Shown here: positions 26,365 to 35,015 of the stretch, in pieces
How positions within the stretch are numbered: position 1 is the first letter of the stretch
Layout of the letters: the number at the start of each line of letters is the position of its first letter
Assembly: GCA_002478945.1 (NCBI GenBank)
Contig: DLKM01000026.1
Coordinates: 5,981 to 69,980, forward strand
Origin: Christensenella sp. UBA7588
Lineage (GTDB): Bacteria > Bacillota > Clostridia > Christensenellales > CAG-917
Length of the DNA: 64,000 nt
Reading direction: 5' to 3'
The notes under the pieces: model-generated
What the model saw: only the letters and a program-made list of their open reading frames with translations
Databases searched by the model: none
What the model was told of the DNA's origin: nothing
Program-made: the position numbers and the translations under genes

Positions 26365-26393
26365 ATTATAGTTATAATAAAAACAAAAGTCAA
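26365..26393 (-). promoter_or_regulatory. promoter of ppa
   Basis: On the minus strand TTGACT (26388-26393), 17 bases, TATAAT (26365-26370). Confidence 0.8.
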
Positions 26394-26462
26394 TAGCGTT
26401 GACGCATTTGAAAATATTCTCGTTGCGTTTTGCTTGTTTGCAAGATAATATGGCACAAAACG

Positions 26463-26491
26463 TTTACTATTGCGCGCAAATATGCTAATAT
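26463..26491 (+). promoter_or_regulatory. promoter of the ABC exporter operon
   Basis: TTTACT (26463-26468), 17 bases, TAATAT (26486-26491), about 35 bases before the first exporter gene. Confidence 0.55.
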
Positions 26492-26529
26492 ACTGTTTTG
26501 GAAATAAATATAAAAAATCGGAATAAAAA

Positions 26530-28269
26530 ATGTCAAAACTACTCAAATACCTCAACGGTTATTGGGCAAAAACGATAATCGGACCTTTCTTCAAGCTCGT
26601 CGAAGCGGTTTTTGAACTAATCGTTCCCGTCATCGTCGCTTGGATAATCGACACGGCAATCCCTCAAGGTAAAAACGGGGATTTTTCGGGCTTGATTTAC
26701 GGAAGTCTGATTATCCTCGCACTCGGCGTTTGCGGACTCGGATTTTCGCTTACGGCGCAGTTTTTTGCCTCGAGAGCGTCTATGGGATTCGGCACGAACT
26801 TGCGCAAAGAGCTTTACGCTCATATCAACACTTTCTCTTATGCCGAACTCGACAAGTTCTCCACCACCTCACTCATTACGAGGATGACGAGCGACGTCAA
26901 TCAGACTCAACAAGCGGTGCTGATGTTTATCCGCCTCGTTTTGCGCGCGCCGTTTATTGCGGTCGGCGCAATCGTTATGGCAATGATTATCGACCTTAAA
27001 CTTTCGAGCATTTTCGTGATTGCGTCTCTTGCTATCGCAGGACTTCTTGCGCTCATTCTTTTCATCACTATGCCCAAATATAAAGACGTTCAGGCAAAAC
27101 TCGACGACGTGACGAGACTTACCAAAGAAAACTTGTCCGGCGCAAGAGTTATAAGAGCGTTCGACGCGGAACAGCGAGAAAAAGAACACTTCGACGGAGC
27201 GTCCGAAAAGCTCTCGTCGGCGTCTATAAAAGTCGGCGCGCTTTCGGCTTTGCTCAATCCTTTGACGTACGCCGTACTCAATCTCGCAATAATCGCTATC
27301 TTGTATTTCGGCGGCAAATCCGTAAACTACGGCAATCTGTCGCAGGGCGAGATTATCGCTTTGGTCAATTATATGACGCAAATTCTCAACGCTCTTATCG
27401 TATTTGCCAACCTGCTCGTGACCTTTACCAAGGCTTCGGCTTCGGCGGCGCGCATAAACGAAGTGTTTGCGGTTACGTCGTCAATGAAAGAAGGAGACGG
27501 CGCAACTTGCGATTATTCAGCACCCGCAATAGAAATGAAGGACGTATCGTTCACTTACGCGTCGAGTCCTTCCCCCTCCCTCGAAAACGTCAATCTCGTC
27601 GTTGAAAAAGGCGCAAGCGTCGGCATACTCGGCGGTACGGGCAGCGGAAAAACGACGCTCGTAAGCCTTATGTCGAGGCTTTACGACGCAACGCAAGGCG
27701 AAGTTAAAGTTTTCGGCGAAAACGTAAAGAACTACACCAACGCACAGTTGTATACGATGTTCGGCGTCGTTCCTCAAAAAGCCGTCTTGTTCGAAGGCAC
27801 AGTCAGAGACAACCTCAAATGGGGCAAAGCGGACGCTACGGACGAGGAAATCAACGACGCGCTTAGGATTTCACAATCGGCGGAATTCGTAAACGCAATG
27901 AAAGACGGTCTCGACACTCTCGTCTCTCAAGGCGGAAAGAATTTGTCGGGAGGACAAAGACAACGTTTGACCATTGCTCGCGCACTCGTCGCGTCTCCGC
28001 AAATACTCGTACTCGACGACAGTTCCAGCGCGCTCGACTTTGCCACGGACGCAAGACTGCGCAAAGCCCTCGGAGAACTCCGAGAGAGAAAAGGGCTTAC
28101 CACCGTTACGGTGTCGCAAAGAGCAACGAGCATCAAATACTGCGATTTGATAGTCGTTCTCGACGACGGAAAGATAGTAGGACTCGGCAAACACGACGAT
28201 TTGCTCGCTTCTTGCGACGTATATCGAGAGATTTGCCTGTCGCAGAACAAGGAGGACGAAACGAAATGA
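26530..28269 (+). CDS. ABC exporter half-transporter with degenerate catalytic site
   Basis: 579 residues: six TM helices (residues about 10-320) fused to an ATPase domain. Walker A is GGTGSGKTTL, the signature LSGGQRQRL is canonical, but Walker B reads LVLDDSSS, with Asp in place of the catalytic Glu. Such a subunit normally pairs with a half that has the active Glu, which is the next gene. The pair resembles heterodimeric multidrug/lipid exporters (BmrCD, TM287/288). The export substrate is unknown. Confidence 0.92.
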   Translation: MSKLLKYLNGYWAKTIIGPFFKLVEAVFELIVPVIVAWIIDTAIPQGKNGDFSGLIYGSLIILALGVCGLGFSLTAQFFASRASMGFGTNLRKELYAHINTFSYAELDKFSTTSLITRMTSDVNQTQQAVLMFIRLVLRAPFIAVGAIVMAMIIDLKLSSIFVIASLAIAGLLALILFITMPKYKDVQAKLDDVTRLTKENLSGARVIRAFDAEQREKEHFDGASEKLSSASIKVGALSALLNPLTYAVLNLAIIAILYFGGKSVNYGNLSQGEIIALVNYMTQILNALIVFANLLVTFTKASASAARINEVFAVTSSMKEGDGATCDYSAPAIEMKDVSFTYASSPSPSLENVNLVVEKGASVGILGGTGSGKTTLVSLMSRLYDATQGEVKVFGENVKNYTNAQLYTMFGVVPQKAVLFEGTVRDNLKWGKADATDEEINDALRISQSAEFVNAMKDGLDTLVSQGGKNLSGGQRQRLTIARALVASPQILVLDDSSSALDFATDARLRKALGELRERKGLTTVTVSQRATSIKYCDLIVVLDDGKIVGLGKHDDLLASCDVYREICLSQNKEDETK

Positions 28270-30050
28270 AAAAAACCACCTCCGAAAAACAGCCGAAGAT
28301 GCAAATCGGCGCAATAAAAAAACTTTTGAAATTCGCACGCCCGTATATACCGTACATCGTGCTTGCGCTTGTATGCTCGACAATTCAGATTGCCGCCACC
28401 CTGCTCGCGCCCGTAATTATCGGTAACACCGTCGACTACATTATCGGCAAAGATAACGTGGACTTCGGCGTGATTCTCAAAAATGCGGGAATTTTGGGCG
28501 GACTTATCGTTGCGGTATTCCTATTTCAATATCTCAGCAATCTTTGCATAAATTTTGCGTCGTTCCGCTCTATAAGGGACTTGCGCAGAAGTGCGTACGC
28601 AAAACTCAACGACGTGCCGCTTTCTTATATCGACTCCAACTCGCACGGAGATTTGATGTCGCGCGTCGGCAACGACATAGACCAAATATCGGACGGTCTT
28701 ATTCAAGGCTTTTCGCAACTGTTCAGCGGAATCGTGACGATAATAGGCACGCTTGCGTTTATGATTTGGTACAACTGGCTGATTGCGCTTATCGTCGTCG
28801 TTCTGACCCCTCTGTCGCTGTTCGTCGCATACTTTATCGCAAAAGGCTGCCACAATATGTTTGCGTTGCAAGCTCAAAAACGCGGAGAATTGTCGGGACT
28901 CGTGACGGAAATGCTTTCCAACCAACGCATCGTCAAACTGTTCGGATATGAAAAGCGTGCGGAAAATCGTTTTGCCGTCATCAACGGAGACTTGAAAATA
29001 TGCGGACAGAACGCCGCTTTCTACTCCTCCCTCGTCAATCCCTGCACTCGCTTCGTCAACAGCGTCGTGTACGTTGCGGTCTGCGCTTTGGGTGCGTATC
29101 TCGTGATAAAAGGGAACGTCGTACCCGGTATGAGCGCATTCAGCGTCGGCGCGCTTTCCTGCGTGCTTTCGTACGCAAATCAATATACCAAGCCGTTCAA
29201 CGAAATCACGGGCGTGGTCACGGAACTGCAAACGGCAACTGCCGCCGCAAACAGAGTGTTCGAGCTTCTCGAAGCTCCCAATCAATCCTCCGACGAAGGC
29301 TTTGAAAACCTTACCGACGTAAAAGGCAATATCAAAATCGACAACGTATACTTCTCTTACGTCAAAGACGTACCGCTCATTCAAGGCTTTTCCCTCGACG
29401 TGGCAAGCGGTCAACGTATCGCGATAGTCGGTCCGACGGGTTGCGGAAAAACCACGCTCATCAATTTGCTTATGCGCTTCTACGACGCAGACAGCGGCAC
29501 TATCAGCGTGGAAGGCAAAGACATTACAAAAGTTACCAGACGGTCTCTGCGACTCAATTACGGTATGGTATTGCAAGATACTTGGCTAAAAAAAGGCACC
29601 GTTAAAGAGAATATCGCATACGGCAATCCGAACGCAACCGACGAGGAAATCGTGCAAGCGGCAAAAGCGGCGCATATTCACAATTTCATTATGCGCCTCG
29701 AAAACGGTTACGACACCGTACTCGGCGACGACGGCGGAAACATTTCGCAAGGACAGAAACAACTCCTCTGCATCGCAAGAGTTATGCTAACTCATCCCCC
29801 GATGCTTATTCTCGACGAGGCTACGTCGTCAATCGATACCCGCACGGAAATAAAGATTCAACAAGCATTCGAAGCGTTGATGAAAAACAAAACTTCGTTT
29901 ATCGTTGCGCATCGTCTGTCTACCATAAAAAACGCCGACCTTATTCTCGTTATGAACAAAGGCAACGTAATCGAAAAAGGCACTCACGAGCAACTGCTTG
30001 AAAAAGGCGGTTTCTACGCGAATTTGTATAATTCACAATTTGAGCATTGA
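28266..30050 (+). CDS. ABC exporter half-transporter with active catalytic site
   Basis: 594 residues; the ATG at 28266 overlaps the stop of the previous gene (ATGA). Six TM helices are followed by an ATPase with Walker A GPTGCGKTTL, Walker B LILDEATSSID with the catalytic Glu, and a degenerate signature ISQGQKQLL. Together with the previous protein this gives one consensus ATP site and one degenerate site, as in known heterodimeric exporters. Confidence 0.93.
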   Translation: MKKTTSEKQPKMQIGAIKKLLKFARPYIPYIVLALVCSTIQIAATLLAPVIIGNTVDYIIGKDNVDFGVILKNAGILGGLIVAVFLFQYLSNLCINFASFRSIRDLRRSAYAKLNDVPLSYIDSNSHGDLMSRVGNDIDQISDGLIQGFSQLFSGIVTIIGTLAFMIWYNWLIALIVVVLTPLSLFVAYFIAKGCHNMFALQAQKRGELSGLVTEMLSNQRIVKLFGYEKRAENRFAVINGDLKICGQNAAFYSSLVNPCTRFVNSVVYVAVCALGAYLVIKGNVVPGMSAFSVGALSCVLSYANQYTKPFNEITGVVTELQTATAAANRVFELLEAPNQSSDEGFENLTDVKGNIKIDNVYFSYVKDVPLIQGFSLDVASGQRIAIVGPTGCGKTTLINLLMRFYDADSGTISVEGKDITKVTRRSLRLNYGMVLQDTWLKKGTVKENIAYGNPNATDEEIVQAAKAAHIHNFIMRLENGYDTVLGDDGGNISQGQKQLLCIARVMLTHPPMLILDEATSSIDTRTEIKIQQAFEALMKNKTSFIVAHRLSTIKNADLILVMNKGNVIEKGTHEQLLEKGGFYANLYNSQFEH

Positions 30051-30069
30051 GCAAAAATGCTGTGGCAAT

Positions 30070-30095
30070 GGCAACACGCACTCGTGCGTATTGCC
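30070..30095. other. hairpin downstream of the ABC exporter
   Basis: GGCAACACGCAC and GTGCGTATTGCC pair with one mismatch around a 2-base loop. It is the first of several strong stems between the exporter stop and tRNA-Leu. Confidence 0.6.
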
Positions 30096-30108
30096 AACTA
30101 TGGCACTC

Positions 30109-30227
30109 AAAAACAACCTTGCAAGTGCTTTGCGCTTTATTTTTCATATATCCGCCCATTTACTCGCGAGCGAGACGGGGCGAATATATGAAAAAACAAC
30201 CTCACGGTTTTCGCAAGGTTGTTTTTT
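30109..30227. other. nested and competing hairpins between exporter operon and tRNA-Leu
   Basis: A 17-bp stem with one mismatch pairs 30141-30157 with 30178-30194. The arm at 30213-30227 can pair either with 30191-30202 (12 bp, ending in a T-run: a terminator) or with 30109-30122 (14 bp). The two pairings exclude each other. On the minus strand the 12-bp version also serves as terminator of the tRNA. It may be only a bidirectional terminator, or a switch. Confidence 0.6.
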
Positions 30228-30230
30228 CGT

Positions 30231-30318
30231 TGGTGCCGGCGGTCGGACTCGAACCGACACGGATGATTAGTCCACAGGATTTTGAGTCCAGCGCGTCTGC
30301 CAGTTTCACCACGCCGGC
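30231..30318 (-). tRNA. tRNA-Leu (anticodon CAA)
   Basis: 88 bases on the minus strand including an encoded CCA. The 7-bp acceptor stem is GCCGGCG/CGCCGGC with discriminator A. The D-arm, a long variable arm and the TTCGAGTCC T-loop are present; the anticodon loop CTCAAAA gives CAA for UUG codons. Confidence 0.95.
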
Positions 30319-30435
30319 GCAAGTGTTAATATACCATAATCTCATCTCTCTTGCAACTGATTTTGCAAAAAAACTCAAAAAACGTTATTTATGATTGAGC
30401 CAAAATATAACTTGCGCCGACGTGCAAAATTTTGC

Positions 30436-30464
30436 TTGAATTAACACGGGCGGCGTTGTACAAT
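30436..30464 (+). promoter_or_regulatory. promoter of the M20 peptidase gene
   Basis: TTGAAT (30436-30441), 17 bases, TACAAT (30459-30464). Confidence 0.7.
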
Positions 30465-30500
30465 ATTTTTATAACGTAATACAACTATCAGGAGTTTGTT

Positions 30501-31817
30501 ATGAAATACGAAAACGGCTATGTAGACAGTTTTGTCAAGCTCATTCAATGCCCCACCGTTACCGACAGCGGTCACGAGTACTTCGAGGCTTTTCACAAGG
30601 TTTTGGACGAGGAATTTCCTCACGTCAAAGCAACTTGCGAAAAAATCGAGATAGGCGGAGACGCTTTGCTTTATAAATGGAAAGGCAAATCAAGCGACAG
30701 ACCGTTGGTGCTTATGGCGCATCAGGACGTCGTACCCGTCGTCGAAGCAGATTGGAAATACCCTCCTTTCGGCGGAACGGTTGTGGACGGCAAAGTGTAC
30801 GGCAGAGGCGCAATGGACTGCAAAAACACGCTTTTTTCAACAATTCAAGCCGTTGACGAACTCATAGAAGAAGGCTTCGTTCCCGAACAGGACGTATATT
30901 TGAGTTACAGCGACAACGAGGAAACGTCGGGTCCGGGTGCGAGTATGTCGCGCGATTGGTTCAAGTCACAAGGAATAACTCCGTTCCTCGTCGTTGACGA
31001 AGGCGGCGCGATTATACGAAAAGCGGCAAGCGTTATGAAAAAAGACGCTGCCGCAGTCGGAATCCTCGAAAAAGGTTATGCCGACGTCAAGTTCATTGCA
31101 AGAGGCAAAGGCGGACACAGCTCTCAACCTCCCAAAAAAACGCCTATCGCAAGACTTGCCGCATTCGTAAACTATTGCGAAAAACACACCATTTTCAAGC
31201 CGAAAGCGTCAAAAGCCGCAAAAGCTATGATTTACGGTATCGGAGACGCACTTTCCCCCGCGCTCAAACTGTTCTGCAGAACCATAGGCTTCAACGGTTG
31301 GTGGATTGCTAAGATTGCTCCGAAGGTCAACGCCGCATACGGCGGAGGTCTGTTCACAACGACGATGGTATTCACGATGTCGCAAGGCTCCCCTGCCCCC
31401 AACGTCATTCCGCAAGAAGCGTCCGTTGTCGCAAACCTGCGTTTTGCACCTACGGATACAAGCGAAAAATGCTTTGCAATCCTCAAAAAACTTGCAAAGA
31501 AATACGACCTCGAAATGGAAGTTTTGCAATCGCGCGAAGCGTCGCCGATGATTGATATAAAGGGAGAGGGCTTCCAAATGTACAAAAAAGCTCTCAACGA
31601 AGTGTATCCCGACGTTGCGGTCGTACCCTTCCTCGTGTTCGGCGGTACGGACTGCCGCATACTTCAACAAATATCCAAAAACGCAATTCGTTGCACGCCG
31701 TGCGCGCTCTCGTTCGAACAACTCGGCGGTATGCACGCGGCAAACGAAAACGTGGACGTGGACTCCATTACCAAATGCGTAGGTTTCTTCAATAGATTTA
31801 TCAAAAACTATAAATAA
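30501..31817 (+). CDS. M20-family metallopeptidase (carboxypeptidase/dipeptidase)
   Basis: 438 residues, AGGAG before the ATG. Metal ligands are in HQDVVP, GRGAMDCKN and SDNEETSG, the usual two-zinc M20 set; a dimerisation domain with GGHSSQPPKKTP interrupts the catalytic domain. It resembles carboxypeptidase S/dipeptidase-type M20 enzymes and probably hydrolyses short peptides or N-acyl amino acids in the cytosol. It is a single-gene unit with its own promoter and terminator. Confidence 0.9.
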   Translation: MKYENGYVDSFVKLIQCPTVTDSGHEYFEAFHKVLDEEFPHVKATCEKIEIGGDALLYKWKGKSSDRPLVLMAHQDVVPVVEADWKYPPFGGTVVDGKVYGRGAMDCKNTLFSTIQAVDELIEEGFVPEQDVYLSYSDNEETSGPGASMSRDWFKSQGITPFLVVDEGGAIIRKAASVMKKDAAAVGILEKGYADVKFIARGKGGHSSQPPKKTPIARLAAFVNYCEKHTIFKPKASKAAKAMIYGIGDALSPALKLFCRTIGFNGWWIAKIAPKVNAAYGGGLFTTTMVFTMSQGSPAPNVIPQEASVVANLRFAPTDTSEKCFAILKKLAKKYDLEMEVLQSREASPMIDIKGEGFQMYKKALNEVYPDVAVVPFLVFGGTDCRILQQISKNAIRCTPCALSFEQLGGMHAANENVDVDSITKCVGFFNRFIKNYK

Positions 31818-31836
31818 AATATAAAGTATACAATAT

Positions 31837-31864
31837 AAAAAGCACGTCGTCGGACGTGCTTTTA
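31837..31864. terminator. bidirectional terminator between the M20 peptidase and smpB
   Basis: AAAAGCACGTC and GACGTGCTTTT form an 11-bp stem, flanked by A-rich and T-rich tracts. It separates two convergent genes. Confidence 0.8.
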
Positions 31865-31886
31865 TTTTGCAAAATTACGGTAAATT

Positions 31887-32342
31887 TTATCGAGTGTTGT
31901 ACTCTTTCATCACTCTGCGCAAATTGCGGTCGTTTTCCTTTTCCTTGATTGCCTGACGCTTGTCGTGCAACTCTTTGCCTTTGCAAAGACCGATTTCGAC
32001 TTTTACCAATGCGTCTTTGAAATACACTTTGAGCGGAATTAGCGTATAGCCTTTCTGCTCCACTTTGCCTCTCAATTTGTTTATCTCCGAACGATTGAGC
32101 AAAAGTTTGCGAGTGCGACGAGGGTCGACGTTATAATAACTGCCCATCTTGTAAGGAGAAATGTGAGTACCGAGCATAAAGACTTCGCCGTTTTTGATTA
32201 TGACGAAACTGTCTCGAAGATTGATTTGTCCGAGACGAACCGACTTTACCTCACACCCTACAAGCACGATGCCTGCCTCGTAGGTGTCCTCGACGAAATA
32301 GTCGTGATATGCTTTTTTATTGGTTGCGATAAGTTTTTCCAT
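31887..32342 (-). CDS. smpB: SsrA-binding protein SmpB
   Basis: 151 residues, normal length. KAYHDYFVEDTYEAGIVLVGCEVKSVR and the basic tail KGKELHDKRQAIKEK are diagnostic. It delivers tmRNA to stalled ribosomes. secG lies upstream as in many Firmicutes, but rnr, often between them, is missing. There is no ribosome binding site; instead a consensus -10 box ends eight bases before the ATG, so the transcript may be leaderless. The tmRNA gene is not in this gap. Confidence 0.96.
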   Translation of the reverse strand: MEKLIATNKKAYHDYFVEDTYEAGIVLVGCEVKSVRLGQINLRDSFVIIKNGEVFMLGTHISPYKMGSYYNVDPRRTRKLLLNRSEINKLRGKVEQKGYTLIPLKVYFKDALVKVEIGLCKGKELHDKRQAIKEKENDRNLRRVMKEYNTR

Positions 32343-32350
32343 ATAAACAG

Positions 32351-32379
32351 ATTATATATTACAATTATCCATTATTCAA
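32351..32379 (-). promoter_or_regulatory. smpB promoter predicted to give an almost leaderless mRNA
   Basis: On the minus strand TTGAAT (32374-32379), 17 bases, TATAAT (32351-32356). A start 6-8 bases beyond leaves zero to two bases before the ATG at 32342. Confidence 0.7.
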
Positions 32380-32406
32380 GTGATAAATTTGTCGATATAA
32401 AAATAA

Positions 32407-32428
32407 AACGGCTCATATACGAGCCGTT
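32407..32428 (-). terminator. terminator of secG
   Basis: AACGGCTC and GAGCCGTT form an 8-bp stem followed on the minus strand by TTATTTTTA. Confidence 0.75.
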
Positions 32429-32447
32429 GCGATATTGTCTTTGAAAA

Positions 32448-32765
32448 TTAAAGATTTGTACCGACAAACTTCCACATCACAAAGCAAATGATTGCACATA
32501 CGAGTATGAAAGCAAAGAGACCGAAAGTTACTTTTTTGAGAATGCTTTCTCTGTTGCTCTTTTTGTTTTTGCCGTAAAAAGTATCGCTTGCGCCCGTGAT
32601 AACGCCCACGTTGTCGTTGGTGCCTTTTTGCATCATAATGACCACGATAATCGCAATAGACGCGATTGCCATCAATATAACGAATGCCATCAACACTTGT
32701 TGTGCTGTCTCATACTTAATGCCTTGTTCTGCGGCAAGAAGAATCGAATTCAAAGAATCTAGCAT
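32448..32765 (-). CDS. secG: preprotein translocase subunit SecG
   Basis: 105 residues from the ATG at 32765, directly behind AGGAGGT. Two TM helices enclose the conserved loop VVIMMQKGTNDNVGVITGASDTFYGKNKK. The N-terminus is about 20 residues longer than in B. subtilis SecG. It is part of the SecYEG channel. A sigma-A promoter and its own terminator make it a one-gene unit ahead of smpB. Confidence 0.92.
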   Translation of the reverse strand: MLDSLNSILLAAEQGIKYETAQQVLMAFVILMAIASIAIIVVIMMQKGTNDNVGVITGASDTFYGKNKKSNRESILKKVTFGLFAFILVCAIICFVMWKFVGTNL

Positions 32766-32791
32766 ACTATACCTCCTAAAGTTACTATGAG

Positions 32792-32820
32792 ATTTTAGCA
32801 TAAGCGATAACAATTTGCAA
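32792..32820 (-). promoter_or_regulatory. promoter of secG
   Basis: On the minus strand TTGCAA (32815-32820), 17 bases, TAAAAT (32792-32797). Confidence 0.6.
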
Positions 32821-32930
32821 GCAGTTTTACAAATATATTGTGTTTTTTACTTATTTTTGGCACTAACGGGGCAAATGCGACGTAACAAAACTCCGTTTGC
32901 GCTCATATAGTATCAAAAAAGGAGGACGAT

Positions 32931-33428
32931 ATGGACATTTCAAAGTATGCAAGCGACTTGCCTTACCCCAAAATAGAAGTGACGCAAAACGTTGCCGAAT
33001 CCAAGCTGTTGATGCCCGTTTATTCAGGTTCGGCAAGCGAACTGACGGCAATAATGACCTATAGTTTTCAAAGTTACGTTTCCCCGAAATACCCCGAAAT
33101 CGTCGACGCTTTGGAAGGCATTGCGATGACGGAAATGCGACATCACGAATTGTTGGGAGAAACTATATACGCACTCGGCGGATACCCCGTTATGGGCGCG
33201 CGGACTTACTGGAACGGCAGTTACGTCAACTATACCCTTGACCCCCGAAAATATCTTAGGCAAAACATCATTGCCGAGGAAACCGCAATAATCAATTACG
33301 AGCGAACGATTCTCAACCTGTCGACCGACAGCGTAAAGACGTTGCTCGAGCGCATAATCCTCGACGAAGAACTGCATATCGAAATATTCAAAGAGTTGTT
33401 GCGAACGCAATTCGGCGAAAGCGAATAA
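32931..33428 (+). CDS. ferritin-like diiron/manganese protein
   Basis: 165 residues, AAAGGAGG before the ATG. Four helices carry the diiron pattern: SELTAIMTYSF and MTEMRHHELLGE in the first half, AEETAIINYERTI and LDEELHIEIFKELL in the second, giving two ExxH motifs. This fits the rubrerythrin/manganese-catalase-like ferritin family, which removes peroxide or stores metal. No rubredoxin domain is present. Exact activity is unknown; a related group includes spore coat CotJC. Confidence 0.8.
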   Translation: MDISKYASDLPYPKIEVTQNVAESKLLMPVYSGSASELTAIMTYSFQSYVSPKYPEIVDALEGIAMTEMRHHELLGETIYALGGYPVMGARTYWNGSYVNYTLDPRKYLRQNIIAEETAIINYERTILNLSTDSVKTLLERIILDEELHIEIFKELLRTQFGESE

Positions 33429-33463
33429 TCTTCGTTTTTGCCGACAACGGGGCTTTATTGACA

Positions 33464-33492
33464 AAAAACAGGCTTATAAAACGCCTGTTTTT
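33464..33492 (+). terminator. terminator after the ferritin-like gene
   Basis: AAAAACAGGC and GCCTGTTTTT form a 10-bp stem followed by T-rich sequence; probably active for the convergent operon as well. Confidence 0.75.
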
Positions 33493-33547
33493 GTATTATC
33501 GAATGTTGTTTTTCACGTTAGTTACGCCAACTTCGTTATGAGTGAGT

Positions 33548-34030
33548 TTATTTGCGGACGTAGCCGTTCAAAGTCTTTTTCGCACTCGTCACTTCCGCAA
33601 ACAATTTGCCGAGAATACCGTTGAACAAGGCGTAAGTGCTTTCGTAAACTTCCTCGCTCATACCGTACGGGTCGGCAATCGGTTGTCCGCAAAATGCGGA
33701 AAGCGACTTGACTTTTTTCTTTCCACCGAGTTTATTTGCGACGTAATCTGCTTGCTCGTCGTTCATCGTATAAATCAAATCTGCGGATTTGACGGCGTTT
33801 TTATCGCAAGTTTTTGCAACTCTGTCGATAAAATACGGAACGCCGTGTTTTTCGAGAACGAGCGCGCACATAGGATTGAGAGTGTCAATCTTCGAGGAGG
33901 ACGTATCGATTAGTCCTGCGCTGTCGACCTCTATATCTTTTCTGTCGCGCGCGAAAGCGTATGCTCTGAACATCTGCTCGAGCATCGGCGAACGACAGGT
34001 GTTTGCCGAACAGACAAACAAAACTTTCAT
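33548..34030 (-). CDS. low-molecular-weight phosphatase, YwlE-like (probable protein-arginine phosphatase)
   Basis: 160 residues from the ATG at 34030, overlapping the upstream stop (ATGA) and preceded by AAGGAAG. The P-loop is CSANTCRSP with the general acid in ADPYG. Thr at the fifth P-loop position matches YwlE of B. subtilis, where it selects phosphoarginine, while tyrosine phosphatases have Ile there. The neighbour ywlC-like gene gives the same pairing as in B. subtilis. Arginine specificity is inferred from one residue and context. Confidence 0.85.
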   Translation of the reverse strand: MKVLFVCSANTCRSPMLEQMFRAYAFARDRKDIEVDSAGLIDTSSSKIDTLNPMCALVLEKHGVPYFIDRVAKTCDKNAVKSADLIYTMNDEQADYVANKLGGKKKVKSLSAFCGQPIADPYGMSEEVYESTYALFNGILGKLFAEVTSAKKTLNGYVRK

Positions 34031-35007
34031 ACTTCCTTGCCCCCTGCCGCTTTCGTTACGCGGTTCATAACGGACGCTTCGAGACCGTCTCCGTTGAGTT
34101 CCTCGACGATTATGTAATCGTATTCTTTTTCGGCGGTATGCAAAGCCGAATAAATATTTCTCGTATAATCTTCCACCGTTACGCCCAACGAAATGAGACT
34201 GCGCTCTTTTACTACGTCGCGATAAATATCTCTTGCGACTATAACGGGACGCTTGCCAAGCCCTACTTGCTTGTCGTACTCGCTCACGGCGTGCTGAATA
34301 TTGAGTGCGGTTACGGTGTCGACTTTCGGAGCGTAATGGGTGTATTTCATACCCGGAGCTTTTGCGATTTTTATAACTTTTCCGTTTTGACTGACTGCGC
34401 CGACAATATCGAGCAACATATCCGCCGTAACGGCACCCGGACGCAGAATCGTGGGAACGTCTACCGTCAAATCGAGTACTGTCGATTCGATTCCGACCTC
34501 GCACGGTCCGTCGTCCAAAATCAATTCCACCTCTCCGTTCAAATCCTCAAAAACGTGTTGCGCGGTTGTGGGAGATATATGCTTGGAGCGGTTTGCGCTC
34601 GGAGCGGCAAGCGGAAAACTTTTTGCTATAAGTTCTCTCGTATACGGATTTTTCGGCATACGGATACCTACGGTCTCCCCTCCTGCCGTGACAACGTAAG
34701 GCACTTTGTCGCTTTTTTTGAGTATAACCGTAAGCGGTCCGGGCATAAACTTTTGCGCAAGTTTATAAAACGCGTCGGGAATATCCACGGCAAGCTCCTT
34801 TACCTGTTCGAGCGAAGAAATATGCACGATAAGCGGATTGTCCTGCGGTCTGCCTTTCGCTTTGAAAATCTTTTCAACCGCTTTTTCGTCGAAAGCGTTT
34901 GCACCGAGTCCGTACACGGTTTCCGTCGGAAACACGACGAGACCGCCTTCTCGCAATATGCGCGCGCCCTCGTCTATTCCGTCTTTTGCGTCAACAATTC
35001 TCGTCAT
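34027..35007 (-). CDS. ywlC: threonylcarbamoyl-AMP synthase (Sua5/YwlC)
   Basis: 326 residues, the long two-domain form. The YrdC domain begins with GGLVVFPTETVYGLGANAFDEKAVEKIF and contains KGRPQDNPLIVHI and APSANRSKHISPT; the C-terminal Sua5 domain ends near residue 320. It makes threonylcarbamoyl-AMP for the t6A modification of tRNA. The partners tsaB, tsaD and tsaE are not in the window. Confidence 0.93.
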   Translation of the reverse strand: MTRIVDAKDGIDEGARILREGGLVVFPTETVYGLGANAFDEKAVEKIFKAKGRPQDNPLIVHISSLEQVKELAVDIPDAFYKLAQKFMPGPLTVILKKSDKVPYVVTAGGETVGIRMPKNPYTRELIAKSFPLAAPSANRSKHISPTTAQHVFEDLNGEVELILDDGPCEVGIESTVLDLTVDVPTILRPGAVTADMLLDIVGAVSQNGKVIKIAKAPGMKYTHYAPKVDTVTALNIQHAVSEYDKQVGLGKRPVIVARDIYRDVVKERSLISLGVTVEDYTRNIYSALHTAEKEYDYIIVEELNGDGLEASVMNRVTKAAGGKEV

Positions 35008-35015
35008 AATTTGCC

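Noticed and set aside
34031..34504. In-frame extension of the phosphatase by about 158 Arg/Ser-rich residues
   Set aside because: It is the antisense-free alternate frame of ywlC; the ATG at 34030 has its own ribosome binding site and stop overlap.
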